From RCIO01 sp040880025 (GTDB lineage: Bacteria; Pseudomonadota; Alphaproteobacteria; Rhizobiales; Rhizobiaceae): DNA of 64,000 bases. The position numbers and the translations under genes are program-made. A model generated the notes under the pieces. It was not told the origin of the DNA, searched no databases, and saw nothing but the letters and a program-made list of their open reading frames with translations. Positions 20,570 through 28,440 of this stretch are shown here, piece by piece. Each line of letters starts with the position of its first letter. Positions within the stretch are counted from its first letter, which is position 1. The stretch is from contig JBBDJD010000021.1 of NCBI GenBank assembly GCA_040880025.1, positions 177,316 through 241,315 of the forward strand, read 5' to 3'.

Positions 20570-21076
20570 GGACATCCCCCGACTGACGGCTTCGGATACA
20601 AGGAAGCGGCGAATTTCCTAAAAGAGCTATCGCGTAGATGTAGTTCTCTGTTTCATCGTGCTCGACCCGCCGGACGAGATTCGAACCGTGTGTGCGCAAG
20701 AGACTGAAAATATTGTCGTCTGGCACTGAGATGGCGGAGAGAGAGTCACCGGACAAGGCGCCTTTTGCCGGCTTGGTTCCGCGAGGATCGGGAGGACAGA
20801 CGGGGGGACAGACGGTGGTGCTTGCGCTGCCCGATCGGCGGCACGGCGGGGTCCACTCGTCAGTCGGCCAGACATGGCGGATTTCGTGCCCCGACGCCGA
20901 CCCGTCAGTCTGGTTCACCGTCGTCGAGCGCGGCCGACAGGAGCGCAATGGCTTCCTCCAGCTTCTCGCTTGCGCGAGATGCGCGGTGGTCGATCTCGCA
21001 TCTAGGCAGCCTTGGGGCTTTGTTCGGTGGCAAGCCTGGTGCCGCATGTTGCGCGGCGCGCGCGTGTCGCCGTCAT
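20570..21076. other. intergenic region carrying repeat copy B
   Basis: These 507 bases between the winged-helix gene and the dehydrogenase have no convincing gene. A plus-strand frame from ATG 20692 spans repeat copy B but reads as low-complexity sequence and overlaps the dehydrogenase end. A TTCGAACC motif near 20690 recalls a tRNA T-loop, but no cloverleaf can be built around it. Confidence 0.4.
20730..20844 (+). repeat. dispersed 115-bp repeat, copy B
   Basis: This is the partner of 649-763, in the same orientation and of the same length, with 91 of 115 bases identical by hand alignment. The distance between the copies is 20.1 kb. Whether these are old attachment sites, IS ends or a genomic interspersed repeat cannot be decided from this window. 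Confidence 0.6.
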
Positions 21077-22096
21077 TCAGGGTAGCAGAACAACTCGCCC
21101 GACAACGCTGCCAGCTTCGACCATCGCATGAGCTTCGGCAGCCTTCGCCAAAGACATTGTTGCCGCGACACGTGGCTTGATGCGGCCCCCAGCGACCAGC
21201 CGGACTGTGTCTGCCAACTGGTCGCGGCGGGCGTTGGTGACGCCGTGGATCGCGGCGCATTTGAACAGGATGTGCGCGGGGTTGAGCTGGATAGTCTCGC
21301 GGAAAAGCTGGCCAATCACAATATAGCGGCCGGTGATTGCGAGACTCTTGAACGCCGCCGTGAAGACACGGCTGCCGACGGTATCAACCACGACGTCGGC
21401 GCCAACCCCCTCCGTCAGCGCCCGCACGTCCTTCGAGAAATCCGACCCATCCGGGGCGATCACCACTTCGTCGGCACCCGCCTCGCGGATCGCGTCGACC
21501 TTGGACGGGGAGCGCGTCACGCCGATCGCCCGTGCGCCCGCGGACTTGGCGATCTCGACCGCCGGCAACCCGACGCCGCCGCTTGCGCCGGTGACCAGCA
21601 CGGTCTCACCCAGCCTCACCTGCGCGATGTCGCGCAGTGCACCTAGCGCCACCGCTGTGGAACTACCGAGCATGCAGGCGGTTGCAAAGTCGAGACTATC
21701 GGGGATCGGCACCAGCGCGTCGGCTGCCACCGCGACACGTTCGGCATAACCGCCCGTCACGACCTTGCGGTGAGGGCAAGCGGTCTCGCGTCCGGTCCGA
21801 CAGTAGCGGCAGCGGCCGCAGGTATGGAATCCAGTCGCGCAGACCCGGTCACCCACTTTCAGCGACCGCACCTCGGCGCCGAGTTCCATGACAGTGCCGG
21901 CGATCTCGTTGCCGAGCACCTTGGGCAGACCGTGGCCGGGACGCAGCGTGCCGTTGCGCTCGACAATGTCGTGGTAAGGCACGCCGACCGCGCCGACCTT
22001 AACGATAACCTCGCCCGGGCCGGCGACGGGTTCTGGCCAATCCTCGAGCTTCAGTACCGAGGGATCACCGTTCTGCCTGAGGACAACCGCCTTCAT
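21077..22096 (-). CDS. medium-chain dehydrogenase/reductase (zinc-type alcohol dehydrogenase-like)
   Basis: The ATG at 22096 opens MKAVVLRQNGDPSVLKLEDW, a standard MDR N-terminus, giving 339 residues. The structural-zinc loop is complete (CGRCRYCRTGRETAC, four Cys). The catalytic-zinc Cys normally in the 'GVCHxD' position is Pro here (GVPYHD), and the GHE motif reads GNE, so the protein resembles quinone-oxidoreductase-like members that lack the active-site zinc. The NADP-binding Rossmann motif is GASGGVG. It is the last gene of a compact operon with acyl-CoA synthetase, thiolase-like and DUF35-SDR genes (7-base gap), suggesting it reduces or oxidises an intermediate of that acyl-CoA pathway. 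Confidence 0.87.
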   Translation of the reverse strand: MKAVVLRQNGDPSVLKLEDWPEPVAGPGEVIVKVGAVGVPYHDIVERNGTLRPGHGLPKVLGNEIAGTVMELGAEVRSLKVGDRVCATGFHTCGRCRYCRTGRETACPHRKVVTGGYAERVAVAADALVPIPDSLDFATACMLGSSTAVALGALRDIAQVRLGETVLVTGASGGVGLPAVEIAKSAGARAIGVTRSPSKVDAIREAGADEVVIAPDGSDFSKDVRALTEGVGADVVVDTVGSRVFTAAFKSLAITGRYIVIGQLFRETIQLNPAHILFKCAAIHGVTNARRDQLADTVRLVAGGRIKPRVAATMSLAKAAEAHAMVEAGSVVGRVVLLP

Positions 22097-22103
22097 GGTG
22101 CGC

Positions 22104-23282
22104 CTACCGCGGCTCGGGGAGGGCCATGCCGAGCTCGCGCTCGACGACCTTGTGGCTTTCGCGCCAGCCGGCATAGAGGTCGGCGGCGAAGCGGCCGGGA
22201 TAGATGTCCTCGGTGCCATCGACGATCTGCTGGACTACTGCCTGTGCGACCTGCGCCGGCCGGAGCTTGGGCGGCGGAGAGTCCGCACTTGCCGGTGTAT
22301 CGACCGTCGAGGGGAAGATCGCCGCGACCCGCACGCCCCACGGCATCAGCTCGGCGCGTACCCCTTGCGTCATCGACAACGCGGCCGCCTTGCTGGCGCA
22401 ATAGGAGCCCATCGAGGGCAAATTGACGTGCGCCAGCACCGTTAGCACGTTGACGACCACACCCTGGCCCCGAGCCTTCATGGCCGGCGCAAAGCTACGG
22501 ATCACGTTCAGCGTGCCGAGGTAGTTGACCTCCATCTCTTGGCGCGCGCCGGCGATCGTGTCGGCGTCGAGCAGGCCGCTGATGGCGGTGACGCCGGCGT
22601 TGTTGACGAGGATCTCGACTTGGCCCCCCGTCGCCGCAACCGCAGCTTCCACCGACGCCACGTCCGTCACGTCCATGCGGACGAATTGGACGACAGCGCC
22701 GTCGGCGGTTTGGGATTCGATTGGCTTGCGAGTCGCCGCCCACACACGCGCGGCTCCCGCCTTGACGAAGGCATCAACCAGCGCGCGACCGATGCCGCCG
22801 TCGGCACCAGTAACCAGCACGGTCCTGCCCTTCACCTCGCGGTTGGGGTCGGAGACGATGTTCGGTTCCAATTCCACCTCCTCAGGCATGGCGACGAATA
22901 CCTGCTCGCCGCTGCGGTCGAGCTTGTTGAACAGGCGTAGCCGCGCGCCGATCTCGCCGCAATCCGGCGAAAGACGCGCAAAGACGACAGGGCCGCAATC
23001 GAGCTGTGCAGTACCCATAATAATCGGCCGGTGCGCCTGGAAATAGGCATCGGTGCTGTGGCGTATGACCGTTCGTGTCAGAAGCTTGCCCGTAGGCGAA
23101 ACGCTGCGCCAATGGAGCCGGTCCGACAGGCAATTGCGGCAAATCTCCTGCAGAGGAAACACCACCGTCTCGCATTCGGCGCAGATCGGCAGCTCGAATT
23201 TTCCCAGCGCGGCCGCAGCCGTCAGCCGGCGAGCGAGCCGGCCTCTCGTGCGCGGCGGCAGGTCTGGTCGTCGCTTCACCAT
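22104..23282 (-). CDS. DUF35 (Zn-ribbon/OB-fold)-short-chain dehydrogenase fusion
   Basis: The 392-residue protein has two parts. Residues about 10-140 are a DUF35 module with a rubredoxin-like zinc ribbon (ICAECETVVFPLQEICRNCL) and an OB-fold (TGKLLTRTVIRHSTDAYFQA). Residues about 150-390 are an SDR: TGADGGIGRAL for NAD(P), NNAG, and YCASKAAA for the catalytic Tyr/Lys. The start at 23282 overlaps the thiolase stop (ATGA). DUF35 proteins normally partner thiolase-like subunits, as in steroid side-chain aldolases (Ltp2-DUF35) and acetyltransferase complexes. Here the DUF35 part is tethered to a dehydrogenase. It probably forms a complex with the thiolase-like protein encoded immediately upstream. 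Confidence 0.85.
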   Translation of the reverse strand: MVKRRPDLPPRTRGRLARRLTAAAALGKFELPICAECETVVFPLQEICRNCLSDRLHWRSVSPTGKLLTRTVIRHSTDAYFQAHRPIIMGTAQLDCGPVVFARLSPDCGEIGARLRLFNKLDRSGEQVFVAMPEEVELEPNIVSDPNREVKGRTVLVTGADGGIGRALVDAFVKAGAARVWAATRKPIESQTADGAVVQFVRMDVTDVASVEAAVAATGGQVEILVNNAGVTAISGLLDADTIAGARQEMEVNYLGTLNVIRSFAPAMKARGQGVVVNVLTVLAHVNLPSMGSYCASKAAALSMTQGVRAELMPWGVRVAAIFPSTVDTPASADSPPPKLRPAQVAQAVVQQIVDGTEDIYPGRFAADLYAGWRESHKVVERELGMALPEPR

Positions 23283-24445
23283 CAGCAGCCCCTCCGCAGA
23301 ATCGCCGCGGCCGTGCACACGCCACGATCGTAGTTGGCAGTGCCGAGGCAGCTCACCAGACCGATCTCGGCCTCGGGGACCGCGCGGCCCAGCGGACGGC
23401 CCGTCACCTGCCCGATGGCTTCTGTGACGTGGACGAAGCCGCCACCGGCACCGGCCTGGCCAAGCGACAGCATGCCGCCCGACGTGTTGACGGGCATGTC
23501 GCCCTCCACGGTCAGGTTCTTTTCGCGCACCAGCCTGATCGCCTCGCCCGGTCTGGAAAAGCCGATGGCTTCGAGCTCGAGCGCCACCATCACCGGATAA
23601 TCGTCGTAGGCCTCGATGAAATCGACATCCTCCGGACCGATGCCGGCCATGTCATAGAGCAGCCCGCATTCCTCGGCGATGCCGAACCGCGCCACGACGG
23701 GATCGTCCTGATAGGCGTTGTGACGCTCGACGGCACCTGCGATCAACGCATAGGGCTGGCCAAGCGCCTTCGCCCGCTCCTCGCTCATCACGAGGAACCC
23801 TTCAGCTCCGCAAACGCGCGGCACGCAGTCGAACAGCACCAGCGGCTCGGCGATCGGCCGCGCATTGAGATAAGCGTCCATGGTCAGGGATGTGTCGAAC
23901 ATCGCCATTGGATGGCCCAGGCTGTTGGCGCGCTGGGCGATACAGATGCGCCCGAAATCCTCCCGTGTCGCACCGAACTCGCTCATATAGTTGCTGGTAA
24001 TGAGCGCAAAGACCGCGTTCATGCCGCCGCCGCCATTGGGGTAGACATGGTCCCGGTTGAAGGTGGAAAAGGCTGCGTTGAAGCCATACCCCTGCTGGGC
24101 GATGTCGCCGGCGAGGCAGGCGACGACCTCAGCATCGCCGTCCTGCACGGCGCGGGCGGCGCGTTTCAGCGCCATGACCCCGCAAGCGCCACCATAGGGA
24201 AAGTCGATGAGGAAGCGCGGGCTGATGCCGAAGACCTGGGTCATCGAGGCGCCGTTGTCAGGCACCATCTGGTAGCTGGAGACCGCGAGTCCGTCGATCT
24301 CCGATTTGTCGATGCCCGAGCGCCTGACCAGTTCGGCGAAGGCGCGACCGAGAAACCATGGCATCGTGCGGCGGCTGGTACGGGCATATTCGCACGACAC
24401 CGGCGTCATGACCGCAATACCGGAATAATCGCGCGGCTTGCTCAT
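23282..24445 (-). CDS. thiolase-like protein (SCP-x/lipid-transfer-protein type)
   Basis: This thiolase-fold protein has 387 residues. The nucleophile-region Cys is present in FPYGGACGVMALKRA. The usual C-terminal GHP histidine motif is replaced: NTSGGMLSLGQAGAGGGF has Gln-Ala where His-Pro is expected. Tyr-rich AYDDYPVMVALELEAIGF corresponds to the region holding catalytic tyrosines in Ltp2-type retro-aldolases. Both neighbours overlap by four bases (ATGA). Together with the DUF35 partner this suggests an aldolase or specialised acyl-CoA cleavage rather than a classical beta-ketothiolase. Substrate unknown; an acyl-CoA made by the adjacent synthetase is the obvious candidate. Confidence 0.85.
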   Translation of the reverse strand: MSKPRDYSGIAVMTPVSCEYARTSRRTMPWFLGRAFAELVRRSGIDKSEIDGLAVSSYQMVPDNGASMTQVFGISPRFLIDFPYGGACGVMALKRAARAVQDGDAEVVACLAGDIAQQGYGFNAAFSTFNRDHVYPNGGGGMNAVFALITSNYMSEFGATREDFGRICIAQRANSLGHPMAMFDTSLTMDAYLNARPIAEPLVLFDCVPRVCGAEGFLVMSEERAKALGQPYALIAGAVERHNAYQDDPVVARFGIAEECGLLYDMAGIGPEDVDFIEAYDDYPVMVALELEAIGFSRPGEAIRLVREKNLTVEGDMPVNTSGGMLSLGQAGAGGGFVHVTEAIGQVTGRPLGRAVPEAEIGLVSCLGTANYDRGVCTAAAILRRGC

Positions 24446-26040
24446 GCCTGCGCCTCGTCGCCGGCGCGCCGGGCTGTTTCCATTTCCTGTATCAGCACCG
24501 CCTCCAGGTCGCTACGAATGATCTTGCCGCTGGCGCTGCGTCGAAGGTCGCTCTCTGCGACGAAGCGCACCTCCTTCGGCAGCTTGTAGCGCGCGATCTG
24601 GCCCTGGCAGGCCTCAATCGCCTTTTCCTCAGTCAGCATGCAATCCTGCCGCGGTACGATGAAGGCCACCGGTACCTCGCCCCATTTAGGGTCCGGCTTG
24701 CGGACCACCACCACATCGGCAACGCCGGGCAACGCAATCAGCACCCGCTCGATTTCGGCCGGATAGATGTTCTCACCGCCCGACTTGATAAGATATTTGC
24801 GGCGGTCGACGAAATCGAGCGTGCCGTCCGGATTGCGCCTCAACACGTCGCCAGTGTGGTACCAGCCACCGCGCAACACCTCCGCGTTACCCTCGGGCGC
24901 GCGCCAGTAGCCGCTGAACAGCGTCGGGCCGCGGTAACAAATCTCTCCGGCCACGCCGTCGGGAACAACGTTGTCGTCCTCGTCAACGAGCTTGATCATC
25001 CCGTACGAACTCTGCTCCTTCGAAAGCCGCACCGGTACCACGCCCACGGGAATGATCGACTTCGACGCCGGCGGCCAGCCGCACTCGGTTGTGCCAAAGC
25101 TGTTGCAATAGGGAGCACCAACGAGTTCGGTCAGAGCGGCAATGCTGGTAGGCGGCACAAGGTCTGGCACCACCCCAACGGTTCGTACGCTAAGCGGCCG
25201 CAGCCCTGTCGAGCGCAGTGCGTCGACCACCCGGTCGACAACACCCGGCAGCACGGTGAGATGCGCGATCCGCTCGCGGGCAGCGACCTCGCATAGCGCT
25301 TCCGCGTCGAAGCCGTCCATCACGACGACCTTGGCGCCCCGGATGAGCGTGGCAATCGTGTGGTCGGTTCCCGAGAGATGGAACATCGGCGACCAAGCGA
25401 CAAAGCCGTCGTCGGCCATTACCGGCACCGGCTCGATGCGTTGCAGCATGGCACGCATGATTTCGGCGCGCTGGCTGATGACAGCGGCCTTCGGCAAACC
25501 GGTCGTCCCCGAGGTGTAGATGATGATCAGGCCGTCCTCGGGGTCGGCAAGGTCCGGCGGCTCGCTGTTTCTTGAGCGCGCTAGAGAGATTTCATATTCC
25601 TCGCCAAGCGCGATCATACGGGCCGGTGCAAGGTCGAGCCGGCGCAGGGTCGGCGCCAGGCGCTCTGAATACAGAATCAAACTGGGCTCGATAAGATTGA
25701 GACAGTGCGCGAGTTCGGCGTCGGCCAGCCTCCAGTTCTGGCAGCCAACGAGCACGCCAAGCTTGGCGGCGGCCATCAAAAGCTCGACATATTCGTTGCG
25801 GTTTTCCGAAAGCATGGCGACGCGCGCGCCGCGGCCGATGCCCATCGACGTCATCAGATGGACGAGCCGGTTTACGCGGTCGTTGAGCTCGGCATAGCTC
25901 CACACCCGCCCCTTGTATTCCACTGCCGGCCGATGAGGCCCGAGCAGCGCTTGCTCGGCAAACAGCGAGCCAACGGTGGTCTGCCAACCTTGGGCTGCCA
26001 GCCCAGCAACAAGACCCGTGCCCGTAGCCGTCACGCTCAT
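24442..26040 (-). CDS. AMP-dependent acyl-CoA synthetase/ligase (ANL family)
   Basis: This 532-residue adenylate-forming enzyme activates a carboxylic acid to its CoA thioester. The P-loop-like motif is IIIYTSGTTGLPKAA, the A5 segment is NSFGTTECGWPP, the A7/A8 hinge is YHTGDVLRRNPDGTLDFVDR and then GGENIYPAEIE, and the A10 catalytic Lys lies in LRRSASGKIIRSDLE. It is the first gene of the overlapping catabolic set and is preceded at 26104-26129 by a hairpin that separates it from the binding-protein gene upstream. Expression may depend on read-through from the LacI-controlled promoter. Confidence 0.92.
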   Translation of the reverse strand: MSVTATGTGLVAGLAAQGWQTTVGSLFAEQALLGPHRPAVEYKGRVWSYAELNDRVNRLVHLMTSMGIGRGARVAMLSENRNEYVELLMAAAKLGVLVGCQNWRLADAELAHCLNLIEPSLILYSERLAPTLRRLDLAPARMIALGEEYEISLARSRNSEPPDLADPEDGLIIIYTSGTTGLPKAAVISQRAEIMRAMLQRIEPVPVMADDGFVAWSPMFHLSGTDHTIATLIRGAKVVVMDGFDAEALCEVAARERIAHLTVLPGVVDRVVDALRSTGLRPLSVRTVGVVPDLVPPTSIAALTELVGAPYCNSFGTTECGWPPASKSIIPVGVVPVRLSKEQSSYGMIKLVDEDDNVVPDGVAGEICYRGPTLFSGYWRAPEGNAEVLRGGWYHTGDVLRRNPDGTLDFVDRRKYLIKSGGENIYPAEIERVLIALPGVADVVVVRKPDPKWGEVPVAFIVPRQDCMLTEEKAIEACQGQIARYKLPKEVRFVAESDLRRSASGKIIRSDLEAVLIQEMETARRAGDEAQA

Positions 26041-26103
26041 TCAGCCATACTCCGTGAGATTGTGGGCGCGCGCCCGCTGGGATCCAGATGTGAGCCTCGT
26101 GAC

Positions 26104-26129
26104 GCGGTGCACGGACCTCCGTGCACCGC
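26104..26129 (-). terminator. hairpin between solute-binding-protein gene and acyl-CoA synthetase gene
   Basis: GCGGTGCACGG at 26104-26114 is the exact complement of CCGTGCACCGC at 26119-26129, an 11-bp stem with an ACCT loop. A second short stem GCCGGC-AAA-GCCGGC follows near 26140-26154. There is no T-run in either direction. It lies downstream of the binding-protein stop and probably attenuates transcription into the acyl-CoA synthetase operon. Confidence 0.6.
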
Positions 26130-26171
26130 CATTCATAAGCCGGCAAAGCCGGCGGAGGCTCCTGACAGACG

Positions 26172-27197
26172 CTATCTGCGGCCGTAGATTTCACCTGCGA
26201 GTTCCAACCGCTCAGGCTGCTTCTCGATATTAGCGTGGCCAAGCAGCTTACCGAACACGCGCCAGTGCAGTTCCTCCGGCACCATTTCCTCCATGCCGCC
26301 GGTGGCGATGGAAAGTCCATCCTTGGCGAAGTGGAGCTGTCCCTCGGGGCTGAGCAGGTAGTTGATGAACAGCTTCGCCGCGTTGGGATTGGAGCCGCCC
26401 TTGATCATGGCGACCGAGATCGGCGTGTAGGGCGCGCCTTCCTCCGGAATTACCCCCTTCACCGGCAGGCCTTCCAGCTCCGACAGCTCGGCCAGGTTGA
26501 AGGGAATCGAGAAGGCGAATTCGCCACGCGCCACGCGCTTGGCCTTATCACGGATCGAACGGTCATACTGCAGCTCGTTAAGGGCCATCGCCTGGTGGAA
26601 CTCCTCGCCGAAAGCGTCGAGCATCACCGCAAACCAGCTCTGGCCCCCGCTCGGCACGGTCATCTCGTCGGACAAGATCTTGCCCTTCCACTTCGGGTCG
26701 GTGAGGCCTTTCCAACTCGTCGGCTCGTCGGCCTCGGGCACCATGTTGGTGTTGAGCGCGATGCCATAAGTCACGTTGAAGACCGGAACCTCCTCCGGGA
26801 TCCACGGCTCCTGCGCGAGGTTGGCCTTATTCGGCAACGCGCCTGCGTCGACGAGCACGTCGAACCCAGCCATCGGGACCAGGCCGGTCACACCCATCAT
26901 GACGACGTCGCCCGTGTTCTGGTTGTTAGTCACCTCGACGCGAACGCGCTCAATAATCTCGGCGCCGCGCAGCCCCTGCAGCATGTCGACGCGAATGCCG
27001 TATTTCTCCTCAAAGGCTTCCGATGCCGCGATCGGCTGCGGCCACCCGGCCTGTGCATTGTAGAAGACGACCGTGCCTTCCTCCTTGGCGGCGGCCTCGA
27101 TCGTGGCCCAGTCTTCCTGCGCCGCAGCGGCCGTCGCGAATCCGAAGACCACTGCGCCGAGCGCTAGCATTCTCGCCGTCCATCGTACTTTCGCCAT
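26172..27197 (-). CDS. ABC transporter substrate-binding protein (iron/thiamine-type, family 1)
   Basis: This exported receptor has 341 residues. The ATG at 27197 has a GGGAGGAA ribosome site, and the first 26 residues are a signal peptide (MAKVRWTARMLALGAVVFGF..., cleavage after TAAAA). The mature part begins QEDWATIEAAAKEEGTVVFY, the typical start of Fbp/AfuA/Tbp-like receptors, and has NVTYGIALNTNMV and SPEGQLHFAKDGLSIATGG. The conserved double Tyr used by ferric-binding proteins is not evident, and the catabolic neighbours suggest an organic ligand. It serves the permease and ATPase encoded upstream (28441-30117, 27336-28424). A LacI-type operator at 27265-27276 precedes it. Confidence 0.85.
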   Translation of the reverse strand: MAKVRWTARMLALGAVVFGFATAAAAQEDWATIEAAAKEEGTVVFYNAQAGWPQPIAASEAFEEKYGIRVDMLQGLRGAEIIERVRVEVTNNQNTGDVVMMGVTGLVPMAGFDVLVDAGALPNKANLAQEPWIPEEVPVFNVTYGIALNTNMVPEADEPTSWKGLTDPKWKGKILSDEMTVPSGGQSWFAVMLDAFGEEFHQAMALNELQYDRSIRDKAKRVARGEFAFSIPFNLAELSELEGLPVKGVIPEEGAPYTPISVAMIKGGSNPNAAKLFINYLLSPEGQLHFAKDGLSIATGGMEEMVPEELHWRVFGKLLGHANIEKQPERLELAGEIYGRR

Positions 27198-27263
27198 CAG
27201 TTCCTCCCTTAGGTTTGGGCTGCCATTGGCAGCCAAGTCAGCCTAGCCCCCGAAAACGCATTG

Positions 27264-27277
27264 GTCAAACGATTGAC
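27264..27277. promoter_or_regulatory. putative LacI-family operator 1
   Basis: GTCAAACGATTGAC is palindromic apart from one position in each half and contains the LacI-family CG centre. The 12-base core TCAAACGATTGA (27265-27276) appears again, in reverse complement, at 31434-31445. It lies 67 bases upstream of the binding-protein start. The adjacent lacI-type gene (31542-32585) is the likely source of the repressor. Confidence 0.65.
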
Positions 27278-27335
27278 TTAGCTGAAATGCACATTTCAGC
27301 AGCAACCGTTTCCGGTATCCGCGCCGGCTCACTGC

Positions 27336-28424
27336 TCAGTCTCCGATTGCCCAGGCGCTTCCCGGCACAACGGTCAGGCTGACATTGTCGCCGACGGCGG
27401 CCCGCTGCATGGCCGGTGCCTCGACGCGCAGGTTGCGTCCGCCTACATCGACAGTGATCGACCGCTGCGCGCCGCGATAGATCGACTGTGTCACGCGACC
27501 GCTCCAGGCAATCTGACCGTCGGCCGGATGTTCGCCGATCCGGAGATTCTCCGGCCGCAGCATGATCGTTGCGGGCTCGCCGTGCGCATAGGATCGATCA
27601 GCCAGCGCCGAGCCGTTCCAGCCGTCACCTTTCACGTCCAATGCATACAGGTCGCCTTGCGCTCGGCAGGCGCTCACCGTGCCCTCAGCAAAATTGGGTG
27701 AACCGAAGAACGCAGCGACGGCCCGGCTCTTTGGTCGCTCATACACGTCCTCCGGCGTACCTATTTGCAGCACCTTGCCAGCCTCCATCACGACGACGCG
27801 ATCGGAAAGCGCCATCGCCTCTGCCTGATCGTGAGTCACGTATAGCGTGGTGATCCCGAGCCGCTTCTGGATCGCGCGGAACTCGTCGCCGGTTTGTGTG
27901 CGCAGCTTGGCGTCGAGATTGGACAACGGCTCGTCGAGCAGAAGCACCTCGGGTTCGAAGACTAGCGCGCGGGCGATCGCCACGCGCTGCTGCTGGCCAC
28001 CGGAAAGCAGCGGTGCCGGCCGGTCGGCGTAAGCCTCCATCTCGACCAAACGCAGCGCCTGTATCACCTTTTCCCTTACCTCGGCCGCCGGCCGCCGGCG
28101 GATGCGCAGCGGGTAACCGACATTCTCCGACACAGTCATATGCGGCCAGATGGCATAGGACTGGAACACCATGCCGAGACGGCGCTGGTCGGGCGGCACG
28201 AACAGGCGTGAATCACGGTCGCTCACCACCCGCTCGCCAATGGTGATGCGGCCACCATCGTTCTCCTCCAGACCCGCGACCATGCGCAGCGTCGTGGTCT
28301 TGCCGCAACCGGACGGGCCAAGCAGCGTGACGAATTCGCTCTTGCCAACCTTCAGGTCTATGCCGTCGACGGCATAGACCTCGCCAAAACGCCGGGTCAC
28401 CGATTCAAGAAGAATTCCGTGCAC
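27336..28424 (-). CDS. ABC transporter ATP-binding protein (Fbp/Pot/Mal type)
   Basis: The 362-residue ATPase has Walker A GPSGCGKTT near residues 37-45, Q-loop, signature LSGGQQQR, Walker B VLLLDEPLSNLD and switch His in VTHDQAEAMALSD. A C-terminal regulatory TOBE-like domain follows (MLRPENLRIGEHP). It energises the two-half permease encoded immediately upstream (16-base gap). Its 3' end is followed by the operator-bearing promoter of the binding-protein gene, so the transporter is split over two transcription units. Confidence 0.92.
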   Translation of the reverse strand: MHGILLESVTRRFGEVYAVDGIDLKVGKSEFVTLLGPSGCGKTTTLRMVAGLEENDGGRITIGERVVSDRDSRLFVPPDQRRLGMVFQSYAIWPHMTVSENVGYPLRIRRRPAAEVREKVIQALRLVEMEAYADRPAPLLSGGQQQRVAIARALVFEPEVLLLDEPLSNLDAKLRTQTGDEFRAIQKRLGITTLYVTHDQAEAMALSDRVVVMEAGKVLQIGTPEDVYERPKSRAVAAFFGSPNFAEGTVSACRAQGDLYALDVKGDGWNGSALADRSYAHGEPATIMLRPENLRIGEHPADGQIAWSGRVTQSIYRGAQRSITVDVGGRNLRVEAPAMQRAAVGDNVSLTVVPGSAWAIGD

Positions 28425-28440
28425 TGCTTGTCTCCTGAAT

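Noticed and set aside
20670..20760. Possible tRNA because of TTCGAACC near 20690 and TGGCGGAGAG at 20732 (as in tRNA-Ser complements)
   Set aside because: No acceptor stem or anticodon arm can be paired around either motif, and the second motif belongs to the 115-bp repeat.
26172..27197. Calling the binding protein a ferric-iron receptor (FbpA)
   Set aside because: The conserved paired Tyr ligands were not seen and the regulon context is carbon catabolism, so only the broad family is given.
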